Positions 13,401-20,550 of a DNA stretch of 37,330 nucleotides are shown piece by piece. The stretch comes from Polaromonas sp. GTDB lineage: Bacteria; Pseudomonadota; Gammaproteobacteria; Burkholderiales; Burkholderiaceae_C. The stretch is from NCBI GenBank assembly GCA_013298815.1, contig JAAFJF010000032.1, positions 1 to 37,330 of the forward strand, in the 5' to 3' direction. The notes below the pieces were generated by a model. It had not been told where the DNA came from. It did no database searches and was given only the letters and a program-made list of their open reading frames with translations. How positions within the stretch are numbered: position 1 is the stretch's first letter; every line of letters starts with the position of its first letter. A program made the position numbers and the translations under genes.

Positions 13401-14744
13401 TTAGATTCCCTTCACCACGTCAGCGGTCACCAGTGGCACGCCTAAGCTGGCTGCGGTGTTGATACACGCCACCACCAAGTTACCCACGGCCAGCGGATAC
13501 AACCAGCTGCTCAAGCTCTCGCGCTTCATGCTGCGGGTGTTGCCTGTGGGCTGGTAGCCAAGGCGTTGTTCAATGGCGCTGATGCCGTCTGGGCTGATGA
13601 CTTTTGCCAGGTCAACATCAATGCGCTTGAATTTAAATTTCAGGTAGTCGCCCAAGTGCTGGTTCAGCGGCTGCAGCTCTACCACGTAGCAGCGCTGCAC
13701 CACTTCGCGCACCTCTTGGTTCTTCTCACTCAGCTTGTGGCGCAGTTCGGGTTGGCCGATGAGGATGATGGACAGCAAGCGTTTGAAGCCATGCTCAAGC
13801 TCAATAAACCGCTTCAGGTGCTTCAAAGTTGCTGTGGGTAGGCAATGGGCTTCCTCAATGATTAAGACGTGCTTGTTGCCCGCTTTGCGGCTGTCTTTGA
13901 GCAGCTGGTGCAACTGTGCAAACCGTGCCTCTGGGCTGCGCTTCGGTTTAGCGCGGGGGTCAATGCGGCTAATCAAGGCTTCGGCAATGTGCGCTGCTTT
14001 CAGCGTCTTGCCTTTGGTATCGTTCTCCTCCATTGCCAGCACATAGGGTTCAACGACGATGGCGCTGACTGATTCGGCTTCAATGCGTTCAATCAAGTCA
14101 CGGCGCAAGGTTGATTTGCCGCTGCCACTTTCCCCACACACCGCCAGCATGCCGCCATGCTTAACGTTGTCCCACAGCGCTTGGCGCACAGCGCGAATGT
14201 CGGGCGTTTTGAACACATCTTCGGGCGATTCCACATCGTCTAAAAACGGGTCGCGGTTGTGTGGCAGGCCAAAATGCTTGATGGCCTCTTGCGTGATGCT
14301 CTGTTTTGCGAGTAACATATCGACTTCCTCTGTTGGTGCCGTGGTTGGCTTGGTGGTGGAAACTTCTGCACCGAAAGGTGCAGGGGAAATTGCCGCACTG
14401 TGAGGTGCGGCTTTGGACAAACCCTCAGCATGTGATGTGCTGGGGGTTTTGTTTTTGGTGGCTGCGGATTCGGGGGCAGCTACCCCGCCCGTTGGGCACC
14501 CCTTCGTTGCCGAAGGGGAATTTAATTCCCCTTCTTTAGAAGGGGTGGCGCGTAGCGACGGGGTAGTTGCATCCGCTTTCTCTAACAACGCCTTCACAGC
14601 GTTTTGGTACATCGCTATGCCATTCTTCGGGTATTGACCCGCGTTGACAATTCGGCTCACTGCCGCTTTAGACAAGCCAGTCTCCCGTCGCAAGTCCCCC
14701 TGCGAAATACCCGCAGCGTCTAGTTGGTCTTTGAGCGCCATCAT
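13401..14744 (-). CDS. B: MuB-like ATP-dependent target-capture protein
   Basis: A 447-residue AAA+ ATPase. An N-terminal helix-turn-helix (about residues 11-35, ISQGDLRRETGLSKAAVSRIV) is as in MuB. After a long linker come Walker A GESGSGKST (204-212), Walker B HVLIIEEAH (292-300) and a sensor-like SIILIGQPEL. MuB polymerises on DNA with ATP, chooses the target site and activates MuA. The protein is longer than Mu's 312 residues, largely because of a low-complexity linker (about 56-140). Residues 60-89 of it are encoded by an inserted palindromic repeat of 87 bases. It overlaps the transposase gene by ATGA, and GAGGAG precedes the ATG. Confidence 0.93.
   Translation of the reverse strand: MMALKDQLDAAGISQGDLRRETGLSKAAVSRIVNAGQYPKNGIAMYQNAVKALLEKADATTPSLRATPSKEGELNSPSATKGCPTGGVAAPESAATKNKTPSTSHAEGLSKAAPHSAAISPAPFGAEVSTTKPTTAPTEEVDMLLAKQSITQEAIKHFGLPHNRDPFLDDVESPEDVFKTPDIRAVRQALWDNVKHGGMLAVCGESGSGKSTLRRDLIERIEAESVSAIVVEPYVLAMEENDTKGKTLKAAHIAEALISRIDPRAKPKRSPEARFAQLHQLLKDSRKAGNKHVLIIEEAHCLPTATLKHLKRFIELEHGFKRLLSIILIGQPELRHKLSEKNQEVREVVQRCYVVELQPLNQHLGDYLKFKFKRIDVDLAKVISPDGISAIEQRLGYQPTGNTRSMKRESLSSWLYPLAVGNLVVACINTAASLGVPLVTADVVKGI
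14480..14566. repeat. CTACCCCG-family palindromic repeat inside MuB gene
   Basis: An 87-base unit running from CTACCCCG to CGGGGTAG, with internal hairpins around CCCCTTCG/CGAAGGGG and CCCCTTCT/AGAAGGGG. It is the same family as 20380-20472. Its length is a multiple of three (29 codons) and it contains no stop in the MuB frame, so it extends the protein linker instead of disrupting it. Confidence 0.88.
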
Positions 14745-16570
14745 TTCACGCTCCTCAAGCCGTTGAATCCAGCCACATCATTCGTCCCCGTAGCCTGGTT
14801 CATATTGCTACGCCACAAGGCTGCCAGCGTCTCTGCTTCAAGCGCAGGTATTTTGTTGTCTGGGTACTTGGCAGTTAGCCAAGAAAAAACTTGCGGGCTG
14901 TAGTCATCGCCAAGTTCTGCCTTCAACATCTTGGCAGCTTCAACCCATGTCAAATCTGGCAGTAATAAATTCGGGGCTTGCAACTCACTCTCAGTGCCAG
15001 CGCGTGGCAGATAGCTTGGCACCAGCATGTTTTGCTCCAGGGCAAAGGGGTTGATAGCACCGTCAAACGCCACCTTGCGCTTGTCAAACTTCGCCACATT
15101 CACCTTGCGGGCGTCGGCCTCACCGTAGAGTTGCTCGTTCAAGCGCTTGCGGTTGATGTCCGCTTGCGTGTCTGGCAGGCTCTTGTAGCCTTCGCCAAAC
15201 ACAGGGGCATCCAAGCGGTAGCCCGCTTCGTCGCGCTGCACGGGCTGGCACAGCGTCCAGTCGGTTGCGTCGCTGTTTAAATCACGCACCCGAATGCTTG
15301 GCACAGCCTCAACGCCTTCGCCGTGGCACTCAAAGGGGTTGACCTGCACTTCCACCTTTTGCCCCACCAGCACGCTTGGTACATGGGCTACGTTGTACGT
15401 CGCAGTTTTGAGTTGGCCTAGTGCAAAGCTAATCGTCAGCTCACCGCTCACTACCCGTGTTTCAATCTTGCTGGTCGGCAGGCTGCGCAAAATGTGCTCA
15501 GGCGGCGCTAGGCGCAGCTCATTGGCTTTGATGGTTTGCCACAGGCTATAGCGCGTTTGCTTGTGGCGGCTGTGTATGCGGCGGGCGTTGAAGGCGTGCA
15601 GCCATTCTTCGGCGTGGGCGTTCAGTTCGTCCAAGTTGTTGATGCGTACAAACGTCAACTTATGCTCAAACTTGGTTTCAACAATATTTTGTGCGCTTTC
15701 CACGCTACCGCTGGCGCGGGCGTTGCCCACGGCGTGGGTGTGGTGCTTGATGTTCAGCGCGTTCAGCAAGCTGGTAACCGTGTGTGCACCGTTGGCACTG
15801 CCTGCATCGTCTGCCAGCCACTCAGGCAGGCCGTGCATAGGCATGGCCTGAGTTTTGTAGCTGCGCTGCAACATGCACCAAATAATGAAGTCCAGCAAGT
15901 TCGCCTGCGTCTCTGCGCCGCTGTAGTAGCGCACCAGCACACAGCCGGTAAAGCAGTCCGTCATCACGTAGCGTATGCAGCGCTGGTTTTTTACCTTCTC
16001 AAACTGGGCGGGTTTGTTTTTATAAAACCGCTTTTCGTCCATCAAAGTTGCGCCACCTGTGGGCATGTAAAACACCACGCAAATCGACGCATCCACCTGC
16101 CAAACATGGTTTGCGCCCTTATAGCGCATTTGCACATGGGGTGTCGGGGCGTTCAGTTGGCTGGGGTGTACCGCTGCTTTCTTCAGGGCGCGGGTAATGC
16201 TGGCTGCGCTCATAGGCGTTATCTCTCCGGTGCTTTGGTCAACTCGTTCGGCTTTGATAGCGCCGCTGGCGCGTAGCATTTCGGCTGCATCGCCCATGCT
16301 CAGGGTGCGCTTGCCATTGCGGCGGGTTGCTGCCATCAACGAAGCCGCCACCGTGTCCACCTCATGCTTGGTCAAGCTGCTCGCCCCTTTGTCACTGCGC
16401 TGTTTGCGGGCGCAGTCGTAGCCCACTTGCTTCAGCATCAAGTGCAGCGTTTGCAGGCTACAACTAAGCTGTGCGCAAGCCGCGCTTTTAAGCTGTGCCT
16501 TGCCGCCAAAGGCAGTCTGGCGCAGCCGCTGGGCTAGGGCGTGTACGGTTAAGGTTTCGTCTGGGGTCAT
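14741..16570 (-). CDS. A: MuA-like DDE transposase
   Basis: A 609-residue transposase. N-terminal DNA-binding helices (about 1-140) precede the RNase H-like catalytic core: Asp160 in VWQVDAS, Asp255 in LADDAGSANG and Glu291 in ASGSVESAQN. The last two are 35 residues apart, the DD35E form. A C-terminal Mu-type beta-barrel and basic tail follow (about 370 onward). It binds the phage ends, nicks them and joins them to target DNA, both for integration and for replicative transposition in the lytic cycle. MuA is 663 residues. This one is slightly shorter, with a reduced N-terminal end-binding region. Confidence 0.96.
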   Translation of the reverse strand: MTPDETLTVHALAQRLRQTAFGGKAQLKSAACAQLSCSLQTLHLMLKQVGYDCARKQRSDKGASSLTKHEVDTVAASLMAATRRNGKRTLSMGDAAEMLRASGAIKAERVDQSTGEITPMSAASITRALKKAAVHPSQLNAPTPHVQMRYKGANHVWQVDASICVVFYMPTGGATLMDEKRFYKNKPAQFEKVKNQRCIRYVMTDCFTGCVLVRYYSGAETQANLLDFIIWCMLQRSYKTQAMPMHGLPEWLADDAGSANGAHTVTSLLNALNIKHHTHAVGNARASGSVESAQNIVETKFEHKLTFVRINNLDELNAHAEEWLHAFNARRIHSRHKQTRYSLWQTIKANELRLAPPEHILRSLPTSKIETRVVSGELTISFALGQLKTATYNVAHVPSVLVGQKVEVQVNPFECHGEGVEAVPSIRVRDLNSDATDWTLCQPVQRDEAGYRLDAPVFGEGYKSLPDTQADINRKRLNEQLYGEADARKVNVAKFDKRKVAFDGAINPFALEQNMLVPSYLPRAGTESELQAPNLLLPDLTWVEAAKMLKAELGDDYSPQVFSWLTAKYPDNKIPALEAETLAALWRSNMNQATGTNDVAGFNGLRSVK

Positions 16571-16598
16571 GGCAAAGACTTTTTCAAATCGTCTTGTT

Positions 16599-17489
16599 TT
16601 ATTCCGCCGCGTCCAAAGCGCCTAGGCCAAGCGCTTTGGTTTCAAAGTCAGTGGTGTCTAAGCCAATCGCCTCCATGTCCAGTGGCATGTAGTTCTTATC
16701 GGCAGCGCGAAGCATGTACTGGGTGATCAATGTCAAAGCGTTGTAGGCTTCGGCTTTCAGTAATTCATCTTGTTCGTCCAGCACCGCACCCACTGCCTTT
16801 TCCAGCTTCGTAGAAAGAATTTCGGCGGATGCAATGAGTTCGTAAAGTGGGCGGGCTTTGTGGGCTAGGAGCTCTTCTTCGGTGAGTTTGGTAAGTGAGT
16901 TTTTTATCTTCAGCGAATCCAGCTTCTTTGTCTTGGCTGCTGACACGGCTTCCACATCTTCCAAGTTCTCTTTGAGCTTGCGGCATGCTGTGCGCAACTC
17001 GCTCACGCTCATCTTGTCTACATCGTCCATTTCCGCGAGGTTTTCGAGCACGTCTTCATCATGGGTAATCAGCTCCATGAAGACGCTCATGCTTTTGACT
17101 TGCGTACTCAAAAGTGACAAATTGGCACTTTTAGAAGTTTTCTTGGCTGCTTGCATGAAGCGAAACGCACTTCTTTTTTCAAAGCCAAGCAGTTCTAGAC
17201 GTGATTGAAATTCGCCGTGCGGCGTTAAATCACTCAAAATCAACAAGCGCTTACCCAGTTCTAGGCAGGCTTCGACGGTGCGGCGTTGGTAGAAGCGAAT
17301 CTCATCTTCCAATGCGCCTACGCTCAAGCTGCCTTCATAGCCTACAGCCAGTGCAGTAGCTTTTGCGTTAGCTGTGGCTGCGTAGTTCAGTTGCTCCAGT
17401 TCAATGGCAGCAATGCCTGCTTCGGCTAGGCGCTGCGGGTCAAAGCCGTCTTCGGCGGGTGTGGTGGTGGCTAGTGCGTTGCGTCCCAT
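16599..17489 (-). CDS. DUF3102-type early protein
   Basis: A 296-residue, mostly helical protein of a type seen upstream of the transposase in betaproteobacterial Mu-like phages (DUF3102-like by my recognition). The central RTVEACLELGKRLLILSDLTPHGEF...LGFEKRSAFRFMQAA pattern (about 71-119) is the DUF3102 signature, normally a GK.L...K..L.HG.F..WL pattern. The C-terminal half contains coiled coil (about 170-200). The function is unknown; a role in partition, replication or host takeover has been suggested only by context. It is an early gene just ahead of the transposase. Confidence 0.8.
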   Translation of the reverse strand: MGRNALATTTPAEDGFDPQRLAEAGIAAIELEQLNYAATANAKATALAVGYEGSLSVGALEDEIRFYQRRTVEACLELGKRLLILSDLTPHGEFQSRLELLGFEKRSAFRFMQAAKKTSKSANLSLLSTQVKSMSVFMELITHDEDVLENLAEMDDVDKMSVSELRTACRKLKENLEDVEAVSAAKTKKLDSLKIKNSLTKLTEEELLAHKARPLYELIASAEILSTKLEKAVGAVLDEQDELLKAEAYNALTLITQYMLRAADKNYMPLDMEAIGLDTTDFETKALGLGALDAAE

Positions 17490-17555
17490 GTCGTTTCTCT
17501 TTCTTTGCTGTGGTTGGTAAATCGGTAAAATTTGTTAACTTAAAGGGGTATTACT

Positions 17556-17792
17556 TTGGACGCTTCGCAAATCGAAAGTAGTTTTGTTGTATGTACGGCA
17601 ACAGGTGTACGGCTATGCACTCTGGACGCACTGAATGAACATGTAGTTGTCGTCTTTGAAGTGGCGGCACAGTTGTCGGCTGGTACGCCTCGCCCAGCCA
17701 TTGCGTTGACGCTGGCAGCGGCAGAAGAACTACATGCTCGGCTTGAGCGAGTGCTTTTGGGTAGAGACCCCGCAAAACTGCCCATGCAATAA
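17556..17792 (+). CDS. Possible small gene opposite to the early operon
   Basis: A 78-residue ORF on the plus strand with protein-like composition: a strand-like N-terminus (FVVCTATGVRLCTLD), HVVVVFEVAAQL, then an amphipathic helix TLAAAEELHARLERVLLG. AAAGGGG precedes a TTG start at 17556; an in-frame stop just upstream leaves no ATG option. The overlapping minus-strand ORFs read as low-complexity Ser-rich or basic shadow sequence, so the plus ORF is the better candidate for the gap between two early genes. A gene running against the early operon is unusual. Confidence 0.5.
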   Translation: MDASQIESSFVVCTATGVRLCTLDALNEHVVVVFEVAAQLSAGTPRPAIALTLAAAEELHARLERVLLGRDPAKLPMQ

Positions 17793-17834
17793 ATGCGCGA
17801 ATGTTGGATAGTGTTTTCATGTCGCTGGCTTGGG

Positions 17835-18134
17835 TTATTTCGCTAAAAAGCTCCGGCGCATATCGCCTAGGCTTCGCTCTGCTTGGTCAAAACTTGTCAG
17901 CACACGCCCAAAGATTTGACCCATGCGGGGGGTGGGGTAAAACAAGCCATTGGCTTCGTCCTTTCGCGCCCAACCCTTTTCAATCAGGGTTTGGGTGGCA
18001 CGGGTGACAAAGGCGGCATCAAAAGCTAGGTTCTTGGATAGTGCTGTGTGGCTCACCCCTTGCGCTGCGTAGCCGCTCAAGGCTTCTGCAACGTCTAGGA
18101 GCTTGGTGGCGCTGGCTAGGGTTTTGGTGCTCAT
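17835..18134 (-). CDS. IclR/MarR-like winged-helix regulator
   Basis: About 99 residues with an IclR-type N-terminal winged helix: LLDVAEALSGYAAQGVSHTALSKNLAFDAAFVTRATQTLIEKGWARKDE, then the wing NGLFYPTPRMGQI (about residues 10-72). The effector domain of full IclR proteins is absent, so this is a compact phage DNA-binding protein. The ATG at 18134 overlaps the upstream stop (ATGA) and is preferred over an extension to 18158. It is early in the leftward operon and may regulate it. Confidence 0.8.
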   Translation of the reverse strand: MSTKTLASATKLLDVAEALSGYAAQGVSHTALSKNLAFDAAFVTRATQTLIEKGWARKDEANGLFYPTPRMGQIFGRVLTSFDQAERSLGDMRRSFLAK

Positions 18135-18487
18135 GCAACTGCTCCCTGTGGGGTGCATCCAGCACCATCGGTGGCGGCTGATGCTCTGGCACTCGCTGGT
18201 GCTCTGGCATTCTGCGCAGCCGTTGGGCTGGACACATAAGGGGTTGCCGTCTTGCGCGGCTTAAACGTTCCAGCCTTTACGACAACACCGGCTTTGATGC
18301 CTAGTGCCACCGCCACTTCATGCGCTTGCCCACGCAGGCAGGCACTGCGCCCATACAGCACGTTGCACACCACATCACGCGCAAACTTGTTGTCTCGCGC
18401 CCATTGGCTGATGCTGATGCCCGCTGTGTGAAAGTGCTTTAAAGCCTGCGCACACTCTTGGCTTGGGACAGGTTGTTTCTTGTTCAT
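18131..18487 (-). CDS. BcepMu gp16-family DNA-binding protein
   Basis: A 118-residue protein whose N-terminal ~70 residues match the phage-associated BcepMu gp16 pattern: an ISISQWARDNKFARDVVCNVLYGRSACLRGQAHEVAVALGIK stretch (about 24-65). It is a helix-turn-helix with the characteristic RG.AH..A..LG ending. The C-terminal third is low-complexity Ala/Pro/Ser. Members occur next to the switch region of transposable phages and are taken to be regulators. It is the second gene of the leftward early operon. Confidence 0.85.
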   Translation of the reverse strand: MNKKQPVPSQECAQALKHFHTAGISISQWARDNKFARDVVCNVLYGRSACLRGQAHEVAVALGIKAGVVVKAGTFKPRKTATPYVSSPTAAQNARAPASARASAATDGAGCTPQGAVA

Positions 18488-18523
18488 GGCTGTGTTAATT
18501 TGGGTTAAATTGCGTTAATATCT

Positions 18524-18892
18524 TTACTTGCGGTAATCGCTAATGAGGGCGTTAAGTGCCTGGCTAACGGGGCCGTTTTTGCTGAGGTCTGTGATCAGGC
18601 GGGCAATGATGAAAACGGCAAAGTCGTCATGCTTTGCTATTACGACTGGTGTATTGCTAGGCAGTTCTTTTTCTACGTCTTCGGTATCAAACCAGTTTGG
18701 ATTGATGTTGTAGATGGCTCTGATAGCTCGCTTTTCTTGCATGGTCAGTTTTTGTATGCGTCCAATGCAAAGGTCTCTGATGCGTTGCAACGGCATATCA
18801 ATTGATTGGGCAAAGTCGCCTTGCGTTAGGTGGTTTTCGTCTAGAAGCTGTTTAAGACGTTTGATTAGAAGCGTGGTTGGCTTGGTGGTCAT
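18524..18892 (-). CDS. XRE-type HTH regulator, ner position
   Basis: A 122-residue protein with an XRE/Cro-type helix-turn-helix in residues 9-55 (IKRLKQLLDENHLTQGDFAQSIDMPLQRIRDLCIGRIQKLT) and an acidic linker plus helical C-terminus. It is the first gene of the leftward early operon, directly under the predicted promoter at 18933-18961 and divergent from another HTH gene. That is the position of Ner in Mu, which turns down both the early and repressor promoters. It is longer than Ner (75 residues), so only the role is compared. Confidence 0.82.
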   Translation of the reverse strand: MTTKPTTLLIKRLKQLLDENHLTQGDFAQSIDMPLQRIRDLCIGRIQKLTMQEKRAIRAIYNINPNWFDTEDVEKELPSNTPVVIAKHDDFAVFIIARLITDLSKNGPVSQALNALISDYRK

Positions 18893-18932
18893 GGTGTGGT
18901 GTTTTGTTGGTTAATTTGTTGCTATGTGGTGA

Positions 18933-18961
18933 ATTATGGTACAAAATATTTTACTTTGCAA
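18933..18961 (-). promoter_or_regulatory. Predicted early promoter (Pe), leftward
   Basis: On the minus strand a -35 TTGCAA (18961-18956) and a -10 CATAAT (18938-18933) are separated by 17 bases, close to the sigma-70 consensus. The first early gene starts about 40 bases downstream. The -35 lies within the palindrome at 18952-18964, as expected for a repressible lysis-lysogeny promoter. Confidence 0.7.
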
Positions 18962-18964
18962 GTA
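18952..18964. promoter_or_regulatory. Candidate repressor operator
   Basis: TACTT-TGC-AAGTA is a 13-base dyad between the divergent HTH genes, covering the -35 of the leftward promoter. A larger imperfect inverted repeat (ATTTTACT at 18948-18955 against AGTAAAA at 18969-18975) surrounds it. Binding here by the rightward repressor or the leftward HTH protein would shut off early transcription. Confidence 0.55.
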
Positions 18965-18978
18965 GTTGAGTAAAAAAT

Positions 18979-19317
18979 ATGGATATTTCTGAAAGATTGA
19001 AATCTGAGCGGCTACGCCTCGGATACACGCAGCCTGCATTTGCCTTGCTCGGTGGTGCTACAAAGCAGACGCTTATCAACTGGGAGGCAGGACGGCAAAC
19101 GCCCAATGCGGCATTCTTGGCTGCGATAGCTGCTGCGGGTGTGGATGTTTTGTATGTTGTGACTGGTGTCACGGTTGCGCCTGTTGAGTCAAAGCTAGAC
19201 CGCAAGGGGCAAGCGATGGTTGACAACTACATCAATAGCCCAGAGGAAGGGAAACGTGTTATTGAGAGCACGGCGCTGTTTGCGACGAAACAGGTAGGGC
19301 GAAAAACTGGCACATAG
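18979..19317 (+). CDS. Cro/C1-type repressor, rightward
   Basis: A 112-residue protein with a classical XRE helix-turn-helix at residues 4-55 (ERLKSERLRLGYTQPAFALLGGATKQTLINWEAGRQTPN) and a short C-terminus (DRKGQAMVDNYINSPEEGKRVIE) resembling compact XRE repressors. No LexA-type protease domain is present, so induction would not be by RecA-driven self-cleavage. It diverges from the early operon, the position of Mu c. No strong ribosome site precedes the ATG, suggesting weak translation or a very short leader. Confidence 0.85.
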   Translation: MDISERLKSERLRLGYTQPAFALLGGATKQTLINWEAGRQTPNAAFLAAIAAAGVDVLYVVTGVTVAPVESKLDRKGQAMVDNYINSPEEGKRVIESTALFATKQVGRKTGT

Positions 19318-19362
19318 CCGGCGGAGTTGTTGCCTGAGGTGCTATTAAATTAGGAGTGAATT

Positions 19363-19611
19363 ATGGATAAAGATGAAACAATGAAACTGGCGCAAGTGCA
19401 GGTTGACAAGATGGATTTACAGATGGCTGAATGGGCTAAAAGCCAAGCGCCTATGTGTATAGGCGAGGCAGTGTTGCATTTGAAAAATGGCAGTGAAGCC
19501 GTTTTGATAGCAGACATTACGGCTTGGCTACTTCAGCATTCGGTGGCGCAGCCGAAGAAGAACCCATTACACAATGCATATCTGGTAGCAGCATCGCTTT
19601 TAGATGCGTGA
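19363..19611 (+). CDS. Small unknown protein downstream of the repressor
   Basis: An 82-residue protein with a good TAGGAG site ahead of the ATG. It is helical at both ends, with a short strand pair (CIGEAVLHLKNGSEAVLIADI, residues 32-52). No family was recognised. It follows the repressor by 45 bases and is probably transcribed in the lysogen. Its 3' end overlaps a possible minus-strand gene (19517-19804). Confidence 0.65.
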   Translation: MDKDETMKLAQVQVDKMDLQMAEWAKSQAPMCIGEAVLHLKNGSEAVLIADITAWLLQHSVAQPKKNPLHNAYLVAASLLDA

Positions 19612-19804
19612 CTGGGTGGTGCGACGAGACAAAAAGAATGAACCATTGAATAAGCGTGAAGTCGTCATGCGTTAAATTCATGTTGTCGAACATGTCGAAA
19701 AAAGCATTTTTGTACAAAGCGCGCACGGCTTCGGCTTCTTCGCTTGTATCGTTTGCTGCGGGTAGAAGTAGCGGTGATTTGAGTTTGGGTGTAGGCTTAT
19801 TCAT
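19517..19804 (-). CDS. Possible convergent small gene
   Basis: A 95-residue ORF on the minus strand from an ATG at 19804. The N-terminal 65 residues look protein-like (SEEAEAVRALYKNAFFDMFDNMNLTHDDFTLIQWFILFVSSHHPVT) and lie outside the neighbouring plus-strand gene. The C-terminal part overlaps that gene antiparallel. The ribosome site is weak. No family was recognised. It fills a space that otherwise has no gene (19612-19913), which supports it modestly. Confidence 0.45.
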   Translation of the reverse strand: MNKPTPKLKSPLLLPAANDTSEEAEAVRALYKNAFFDMFDNMNLTHDDFTLIQWFILFVSSHHPVTHLKAMLLPDMHCVMGSSSAAPPNAEVAKP

Positions 19805-19913
19805 GCTGCCTAATGTGCCAGCGGTTGCGGGGGCGGGGCAAGCCAAGGGCTTTGGAAATGGGGTTGCAGTCGCTTAGAATCAAAAGCTTCACAACCACAA
19901 CTTAGGTATCTTC

Positions 19914-20252
19914 ATGAAAATCAAATCATCCATCGCCGCCGCTATTGCGGTCACACTCTTAGCTGGCTGCGCTTCTGAGCGCATGATTGTGCGTGACGGC
20001 GTGAAGCAGCAGCAGTTTGCACACGTCACGGGTTACTACCTGCCAACAAAAGAAGGGTTAACCATTGCTGTGTTTGAGCCTGCCATCAAAGACTGCTGGG
20101 ATCAAAGCCTTGTGTATTCGCGCAGCTTTCCAGACTACTTTGAAGCCTTGATTCCGTTCAACTACGCTGCAAAAATCAGAAACAGCAAGCGCCAGTTTGA
20201 AAAGCTAGACCAGTGCATAGAAGCGCAAGGTTTTAAGCGCGAACCTACCTAA
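19914..20252 (+). CDS. Small predicted lipoprotein (lysogeny cargo candidate)
   Basis: A 112-residue product with a lipoprotein signal peptide: a basic start, a hydrophobic core (residues 7-16) and lipobox LAGC with cysteine 19. The mature part has two more cysteines (KDCWDQSL, DQCIEA) that may form a disulfide. It is followed at once by a terminator-like hairpin (20257-20282) and stands apart from both late blocks, so it looks like an independently transcribed moron. A surface lipoprotein made in the lysogen could alter the envelope or block superinfection. That is inference. Confidence 0.75.
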   Translation: MKIKSSIAAAIAVTLLAGCASERMIVRDGVKQQQFAHVTGYYLPTKEGLTIAVFEPAIKDCWDQSLVYSRSFPDYFEALIPFNYAAKIRNSKRQFEKLDQCIEAQGFKREPT

Positions 20253-20256
20253 ACAA

Positions 20257-20282
20257 TTAAAACGCCTCACAGCGCGTTTTAA
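20257..20282 (+). terminator. Terminator-like hairpin after the lipoprotein gene
   Basis: TTAAAACGC (20257-20265) pairs with GCGTTTTAA (20274-20282), a 9-bp stem with an 8-base loop five bases after the stop codon. The four T residues lie in the 3' arm rather than after it. Symmetry means it could act on both strands. Gene-free stretch 20253-20550 holds this, the repeat at 20380-20472 and a hairpin at the protease start; the late promoter should also be here, but I could not pin it down. Confidence 0.65.
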
Positions 20283-20379
20283 TGCCAAGATGGGGTATTG
20301 CCATACCCATCGCAGTAAACCCCATTCAGGAACAGCTTTAGAGGGGTTGGCGGGGAAGTTGCAGGGAAGCCGGATACCA

Positions 20380-20472
20380 CTACCCCGTCGCTACGCGCCA
20401 CCCCTTCAAATTGAAGGGGAATAAATTCAAAATTCCCCTTCGTGGCGAAGGGGTGCCCGAAGGGCGGGGTAG
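20380..20472. repeat. CTACCCCG-family palindromic repeat, intergenic
   Basis: A 93-base unit from CTACCCCG to CGGGGTAG, with inner arms CCCCTTC/GAAGGGG on both sides of an AT-rich centre. It is the full-length relative of 12438-12479 and 14480-14566 and lies upstream of the protease gene, near the point where the two inverted halves of the genome meet. Confidence 0.88.
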
Positions 20473-20531
20473 TCTCTCTTTGCTGTAGCTCTAAAAATTC
20501 CCCAAGGGTTTGGTGTCGTCAAAACCCACTC

Positions 20532-20550
20532 GCCCCAGCATCATCGGGGC
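20532..20550 (+). promoter_or_regulatory. Hairpin abutting the protease start codon
   Basis: GCCCC (20532-20536) pairs with GGGGC (20546-20550), which directly precedes the ATG at 20551. The 3' arm supplies the only G-rich ribosome-site-like sequence, so folding would hide it. It may tune translation of the protease. Confidence 0.4.

Noticed and set aside
15536-16276. 246-residue plus-strand ORF
   Set aside because: It lies wholly antisense to the transposase catalytic core, whose DD35E motifs fix the true frame.
17540-17820. Two minus-strand ORFs of 81 and 89 residues
   Set aside because: One is Ser-rich low complexity, the other has no family features; the plus-strand ORF across the same bases is more protein-like. 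Neither is certain.
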